From Dromiciops gliroides (taxonomy: Eukaryota; Chordata; Mammalia; Microbiotheria; Microbiotheriidae): a DNA stretch of 64,000 nt. Below the pieces are notes generated by a model, which saw nothing but the letters and a program-made list of their open reading frames with translations, was not told where the DNA came from and did not search any database. A program made the position numbers and the translations under genes. Of this stretch, positions 58,652 to 64,000 are shown piece after piece (the stretch's first letter is position 1; every line of letters begins with the position of its first letter). The stretch lies in contig NC_057866.1 of assembly GCF_019393635.1 (NCBI RefSeq), positions 7,179,723-7,243,722 of the forward strand, given 5' to 3'.

Positions 58652-58959
58652 CCATGCTCTCCATCTTGTATTTATGAGGGTGATTTTTCAAAACTCAGTG
58701 GTAAGCCTCCAAAAGTCCAATGAATCTGTGAACTCATTAATATGCATGTTACAGCCATCTATGCTAACCCATGCTCTGAGATTCTTATCTGTCTGTTCAT
58801 CAATTTGCTCAAGGGGGTCCATCCTGTATGGGTGGGAGAACGGAGTCTTTAAGGCCATGTTTGGCCTTACCAAATTGAATGCATTTCCAGTCAACAAATG
58901 ACATGTTCTCTACATTTTTCAGTCATTATGTGATGTAAAGATATAGATTATTGTGGAAT

Positions 58960-60970
58960 ATTACTTGTGAAAGCCTACCTGTTTCCTTCTAATTCCCCCT
59001 CTGAGAATGCCCTCAATGGCTGCATAGATCATTCTCAGTAAAGCTTTATTTAAGCTTAACTTTGATGAGCAGATCATTAAAAAATTAGAAAAGAAGTAGA
59101 ACATGTACCTCTCACAGCTATGGGTAGAAAATGTATTCTTAACCAAACAATGCATAGAGATGATTACAAAAGACAAAATAGGTAACTGATTACTTGAAAT
59201 TGAAAAACTTTTGCACAGACAGCATTAACGCATCTAGGTTAAGAATGGAAATGGTTGAATGGGAAAAAATATCTTTGTATCAAATTTCTTGGATAAGAGT
59301 TTGGTATCCAAGATAAATAAACAATTAATAAATATATACAAGGCTAATAACCATTCCCCAATAAAGAAGTAGTCAAAGGTCTATACCCCAAAGAGATCAT
59401 TAAAAAGGGAAAAGGATCCACATTTACAAAAATATTTATAGCAGCTCACTTTGTAGTGGCAAAGAATTGGAAATGGAGGGAATGCCCATCAATTGGGGAA
59501 TGGCTGAACAAGTTGTGGTATACGAATGTAATGGAATACTATTGTGCTGTAAGAAATGATAAGCAGGAAAATTTCAGAAAAACCTGGAAAGACTTAAGTG
59601 GACTGATGCTGAGTAAAGTAAGCAGAACCAGGAGAACATTGTACACAGTATCAAGAACATTGTGTGATGACCATCTATGATAGACTTAGCTCTTCTCAGC
59701 AATACAATGATCCAAGACAAATCCAAACAACTCATGATGGGAAATGTTCTCCACATTCAGAAAAAAGAACTGTGGATTCTGAATGCAGATTGAAACATAC
59801 TCTTTCTACTTTTGTGTTTGTTTTTTGAGGTTTTTCCCTTTTGTCCTGATTCTTCTTTCACAACATGACTAATGCAGAAATATGTTTAATGTGATTGTAC
59901 ATATATAACCTATATGAGATTACTTTCTGTCTTGGGAAGGGGGAGGGAAGGGAAGGAGGGAGAAAAATTTGGAACTAAAAATCTTTTGAAAACAAATGAT
60001 GAAAACTATCTTTACACAGAACTGGAAAAAAAATACTTTTATGATTAAAAAAAATAAAATAAATAAGTAGTCAAAGTATAGGAACAAACACTTCTCAAAA
60101 GAACTGCAAAGTATTCACAACCACATGAGAAAATGCTCCAAATTACTAATAAGACACTGTAAATTGAAACAACCCTGAGGTTTCACCTGACACCCTACAA
60201 ACAGGCCAAAAAAAAGGTGATACTCAATGTTGAAGAGATTTTGGAATGATAGGCACTCTAATACATTGTTGGTGGAGCTGTGAAATGGTTCAGCTATTTT
60301 GAAAAGCAATTTGGAATCATGCAAAGAAAGAAATTGAGATGCCCATACATACCCTTTGAACTCGACTGTTCATAGGATTATGCCCCAAGAAAGCTAATGA
60401 TAAAAAGGAAGTCTCTGTATACAGCACTATATTTATAGAAGCCCTTTTTGTAAGAATTGGAAACAAAGTAGGGAATGGCTGGACAAATTCATGAATACAT
60501 GAATGCAATGAATTATTTCTGTGCTATAAGAAATGATGTATGTGATAAATACAGAGAAACATGGAAAAGTCTCCATGAACCGATGAAGAGGGAAGCAAGC
60601 AGAGCCAAGAGAACAGTATACACAGTGACTACAACAACGGAAATGAAAAGAGCTATTACACACCAAAAAAAGTGAAAGTTAACGTCACAAAATGGCAAAG
60701 ATTAAGCAGGACTCAAATGAACAGAGATGAAAAGACAACCCCAACCTACCCTCGGGGGAGGGGGGAGGTCCACAGATGTTCCACATTACATGTTTTCAGA
60801 TTTTTTCAGTGTCGCAATTAGATGTGCTGATTGTTGTTTTCCTCTTACAAGAATATTATTCCTTACATGGGATGGCCTCCTGGGAGGGGAGGGGAAGGGG
60901 AAGGAGAAGGAGACTGGGAATAACTATGATGATGTACAAAACAGAAAACATCAATAAAAACATTAAAAAT
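58960..60970 (+). mobile_element. Older L1 (3' part), split by a younger L1
   Basis: Plus-strand L1 ORF2 remnants: 'aaaacttttgcacagacagc', 'tttggtatccaagataaa', then past the inserted L1 'aaatgctccaaattactaat', 'cattgttggtggagctgtga', 'ggaatggctggacaaattca'. It ends with an A-rich 3' UTR near 60960. Frames are heavily broken (for example CAIRNDVCDKYRETWKSLHE survives at 60510-60570). Confidence 0.85.
59379..60064 (+). mobile_element. 5'-truncated younger L1 inserted in the older L1
   Basis: Flanked by perfect 12-bp AAGTAGTCAAAG at 59367-59378 and 60065-60076. It holds the ORF2 end (AKNWKWRECPSIGEWLNKLW, NVMEYYCAVRNDKQENF, RTRRTLYTVSRTLCDDHL, stop) then about 380 bp of 3' UTR and an A-rich end. 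The surviving ORF2 part is open for 74 codons. Confidence 0.96.
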
Positions 60971-61019
60971 TTATATAGATGGGAAAGTAAGCATATGGAT
61001 TGGTAATAAGTGAAATTTT

Positions 61020-61108
61020 CTTGGTCACTTTTCCTCCCTTCCTCCCTCCCTTTTTTCCTTCCTTTTTCTTTCTTCTTTCTTTTCCTCTTCTTCCTCCTCC
61101 TTCTTGCT

Positions 61109-61148
<40 letters not shown>

Positions 61149-61175
61149 CCTCCCTCCCCACCCCTCTTCTCTCTC
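61020..61175 (+). repeat. Pyrimidine-rich tract with (TC)n core
   Basis: ccttcc-type units lead into a (TC)n run (about 61113-61143) and cctccc units. Nearly pure C/T for about 150 bp. Confidence 0.92.
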
Positions 61176-61214
61176 CATTTCTTTCTTTTTCTAAAAATAA
61201 GGTTCAACATTTTT

Positions 61215-61660
61215 TTCCAGCCTTTGGTGTCTTCTCTTTATTATTATTTTTATTTAAAAATTTGATTTCTAAATTCTCTCCTTTTATCCCACTCCTCCCT
61301 CACCCATTAAGAAGGAAAGAAATACAATACTCATTATACATATGAAGTCATGCAAAACATATTTCCACATTAGTCATGTTGCAAGGAGTGGGGAGGAGCA
61401 AGAAACATAAAGAAAGTGAGAGAAATCTGCTTCAATCTGCACTCAGAGTTCATCAGCTCTCTCTCTGGAGGTGGAGGGCATTGTTCATCATGAATCCTTT
61501 GGAATTGTTTTGGATTGTTGCATTGATCAGAGTAGCTAAGTCATTCACAGGTGATCATCATTACAATGTCACTGTTACTATTCACAATGTTTTCCTGGTT
61601 CTGCTGACTTCACTTTGCATCAGTTCATCTAAGTTTTCCCTTTTCTTTCTTCAGATATTT
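61215..61660 (-). mobile_element. L1 3' end, minus
   Basis: 'ttatttaaaaatttgatttc', 'acatttccacattagtcatg', 'ttcctggttctgctgacttc' match the antisense L1 3' UTR and ORF2 end. Confidence 0.8.
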
Positions 61661-61844
61661 TGGGAATGAGTCTTTCAGTACCCTCAAAATTGTGCCACCT
61701 TCAGCATGAACTCCCTCTGTATATAGTTGATCTAGTCTAGTTGTATTTTCCAAATTTGTTTTCTTCGGGTCCTTATCCACTCTCTCTAGAAGCACATCCA
61801 AGACTCAAAGGTTACAGTTCAAATGTCATAACTCTACTGTTCTT

Positions 61845-62012
61845 TCTTTCTTTCTTTCTTTTTTTTTTTTTTTTGGTGAGGCGATTGGGGTTAAGTGACT
61901 TGCCCACGGTCACACAGCTAGTAAGTGTCAAGTGTCTGAGGCCAGATTTGAACTCAGGTCCTCCTGAATCCAGGGCCAGTGCTCTATCCACTGCGCCACC
62001 TAGTTGCCCCAC
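61845..62012 (-). mobile_element. CORE-SINE with perfect 14-bp target-site duplication
   Basis: Minus-strand copy between ACTCTACTGTTCTT at 61831-61844 and 62013-62026. The tail carries (TTTC)n on the plus strand. Confidence 0.96.
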
Positions 62013-62339
62013 ACTCTACTGTTCTTGATCTCAAAAAGTTTGATGCAAAAATTTTTGCAGAGCTTTTCCCTGTAGAACAGTTATAATGACCCTCACTCCA
62101 AAAGAAGATTTGTTTTGGTGGACTCCTGCTTTGTTTCCCTGAGAGCTGGTTTAAGAGGTGAGCAAATCACCCCTTTTGAAGGCTGGTCCTACCCAAGTGG
62201 GCTTGCTTATCTCCATTCGGTCTGTCTACCTAAACTTCTCTCTCTGCTGCTAGACTCTCCTGTTTGCCTATCATGATCACTATACCTCTCTTGCTAGTGG
62301 GACTTCCAAATGGGATACTCTTTCCTCCTCTCTCTTCCA

Positions 62340-62605
62340 TGTAGAGAAAGCTAGATATCACAGTAGATAGAGTGCAGGGCCTGGAGACAGGAAGATTTGA
62401 GTTTAGATCTGACCTCAGATGCTTACCAGCTGTGTGATCCCAGGCACGTGGCTTAAACTCCATCTTCTTCGGTTTTCTAAAATGTAGAATGGAAACAATG
62501 CTAGCCACTACCTGGCAGGGCTGTTGCAAAGATCAGGTGAGATTATATCTGTAAAGCGGTTGGCATGTGTCTGGCACACAGTCACTGGTGCCTAATAAAC
62601 ACTCT
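62340..62605 (+). mobile_element. MIR-type SINE, nearly full length
   Basis: 'cacagtagatagagtgcagg', 'ccagctgtgtgatcccaggc', 'ctggcagggctgttgcaaag', 'gtgcctaataaacactcttc' follow the MIR order end to end. Confidence 0.82.
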
Positions 62606-63259
62606 TCCCTTTCCTGTGGGCCTCAGCCACACGACAGAGGGGCTGTCTCTCACCATCTCTTCTTGAATACCTACACCTGCACCAGGATTAATCACACAAA
62701 GGAGCATGTGTGATCTGCACAGTTTTCTTTGACAAGTCTTAGCCCTGGGAGAACTATGAGCATTGAGGCAGCAGTTTATCAGGCAGGAAGAAGCCCAGGG
62801 CCTGACCTTCCCTGGCCCCAGAGGCAGAATTGGCTGCTTCTCACTCGACTCCGGCTCCTCTCCAGAAGAAAGGAGACAAAACTCCGACGAGTCAGTTAGT
62901 TAACAGGGAAGGCTCCCCCAGAGCGGAGATGATGAGACAGGGGTATCTAGGCTCATGGATTGTGTTGCCTCACCCACCATGCCTCCTGGTTCTTGGCCAT
63001 CTCCAGGGCCCCCCACAAGTTGTATTGCTCTTTCTCCAATCCTGGGGTACACAGGGGGCCACAGAACAGGGGCAAAGACACTTCATGGTAGGTTCTGGCT
63101 CTCTAACACCTCCACCTGTCCCAACATTGCTGTGAAGCTCTCCCCTAAAAAACAATCCCAGGTAGCCTAGTTCAAAGGTGTCCCCAAACTGGGGAACCCT
63201 GGAATGTCCTGAAGTCACAGTCCCTGACAGGTGGCGCACACTGAGTCTCTGTTAGCCTC

Positions 63260-63600
63260 CAGCCCACAGGCAGTGGCATTTTCTGAATATTCATTAACCA
63301 TTCCATAAATAATACTGTAGAACATTTCCCCAGGAATCAAAGCCAAGCTCCTGGTTTAGAGATTGTAGTATTCACTCTCTTCCCCTCCTTCCTTTTTAAA
63401 TCCAGACATGTGTCCTCTAATCTTGTGGTACCTCTCCCATTCTCTGGGGTCTTAGAGATGGTGGCTCAGTCACATGGCCAAGATGTTAGCATGTAGTTCA
63501 CTTGGGTCAGGTGAGCAAGTTGAAGTCACCAAGGATAACGACCTCCTTATCTGGAGCATTAATCATTTTTATTCTCCCCTTCTGGTCCAAAGATCATTCT
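63260..63600 (-). mobile_element. CR1/L3-type LINE relic with endonuclease trace
   Basis: The minus strand at about 63545-63500 reads VVILGDFNLLT, the end of an endonuclease domain. Further along that strand 'ggagcttggctttgattcct' and 'ggaatggttaatgaatattc' resemble the L3 RT start. Short and broken. Confidence 0.5.
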
Positions 63601-64000
63601 TCTTGGCAGAGAAATTGGAAACCCAAGAACAGATGAGCAGTTGAGCCTTCTCCTCCTGATCTCCACCCTTCCTCTCCCCTGAGCAGAAGGAAAGGTCTGA
63701 CCTCTTCTCTGATCCTCTTCTTTACACCAACTGTAGCTTTTTTTCCCCAAAGGAAGCACCCCCCCTTTTTTTGCTTAGTTTTCCTTGCTCACCTCAACTT
63801 GTTTTATACTTCATCACTCTTGACACTGTTTTTACAGGGTCACACTTTGTGTTTGTGCTCAGTGACTTGCCTTTGCTTCCCACATCTTTCAAAAAAATCT
63901 AACCTGAGTTCCCTGCACATCCACATTGGCCTTTTAGATAATTCCCCCACCTCAGAAGCAGGGTGGGTTGGTGGGAAGGGTGAGAAGACCAGGCTCTCCT

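Noticed and set aside
58688-58897. Minus-strand 69-codon frame reading NAFNLVRPNMALKTPFSHPY and beyond
   Set aside because: It looks protein-like, and I considered a processed-gene fragment, but I could not match it to any family and it has no poly(A) or duplications. A protein search would decide.

Overview
The window is mammalian nuclear DNA from a marsupial. Its commonest repeat is a short tRNA-derived CORE-SINE of the WSINE1/Mar1 group: more than 20 copies, many with target-site duplications (TSDs). It lies among L1 3' ends, old L2 and CR1/L3 LINE relics, MIR-type SINEs and a Tigger1-like DNA transposon. The consensus as I read it (…cacttgacacttactagctgtgtgaccctggg…) looks more like Australian marsupials than Monodelphis, but that is inference from memory. 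Most of the sequence is repeat or unique intron/intergenic DNA. Two protein-coding genes are recognisable and face away from each other.

Left end (1-2000): a CpG island holds a minus-strand first coding exon (METLLALLAICSHLAPAGG, donor GTGAGT after base 1242). I assign it to LRP5 from the signal peptide, the phase-1 exon end and the neighbourhood, since human LRP5 and C11orf24 are divergent neighbours on 11q13. The rest of LRP5 lies beyond the left edge. From 2 to 22.3 kb the DNA is intergenic and built of LINE and SINE relics, with one solitary LTR fossil (13336-13693).

Centre (22.3-42.9 kb): a purine-rich tract leads into a second CpG island with five CTTCCGG (ETS-type) sites and a TGACGTCA CRE. 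A non-coding first exon there ends at a GTAAGA donor (23346). A candidate signal-peptide exon lies at 37.6 kb, and the last exon at 41305-42350 encodes a Ser/Thr/Pro-rich mucin-like ectodomain, one membrane span and the tail ending [18 protein letters not shown]. This is C11orf24, a type I mucin-like membrane protein. In this sequence the last exon's reading frame is broken by three single-base +1 shifts, at least two of them in T runs. That points either to consensus errors or to loss of the gene.

Right end (42.9-64 kb): no gene with intact coding capacity was found. The region holds a Tigger1-like element with an internal deletion, a full-length processed RPL5 pseudogene inserted in an L1 and itself hit by a SINE, an L2-type LINE relic of about 2.8 kb that keeps endonuclease-like sequence, and an L1 inserted in an older L1. 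In human the next gene in this direction is KMT5B; no promoter for it is visible before the window ends.

I found no undescribed defence, mobile or biosynthetic system. The observations most worth checking are the broken C11orf24 frame, the nested retroposon stack at 48-50 kb, and a 369-bp element with inverted ends at 29.8-30.1 kb that I cannot assign.
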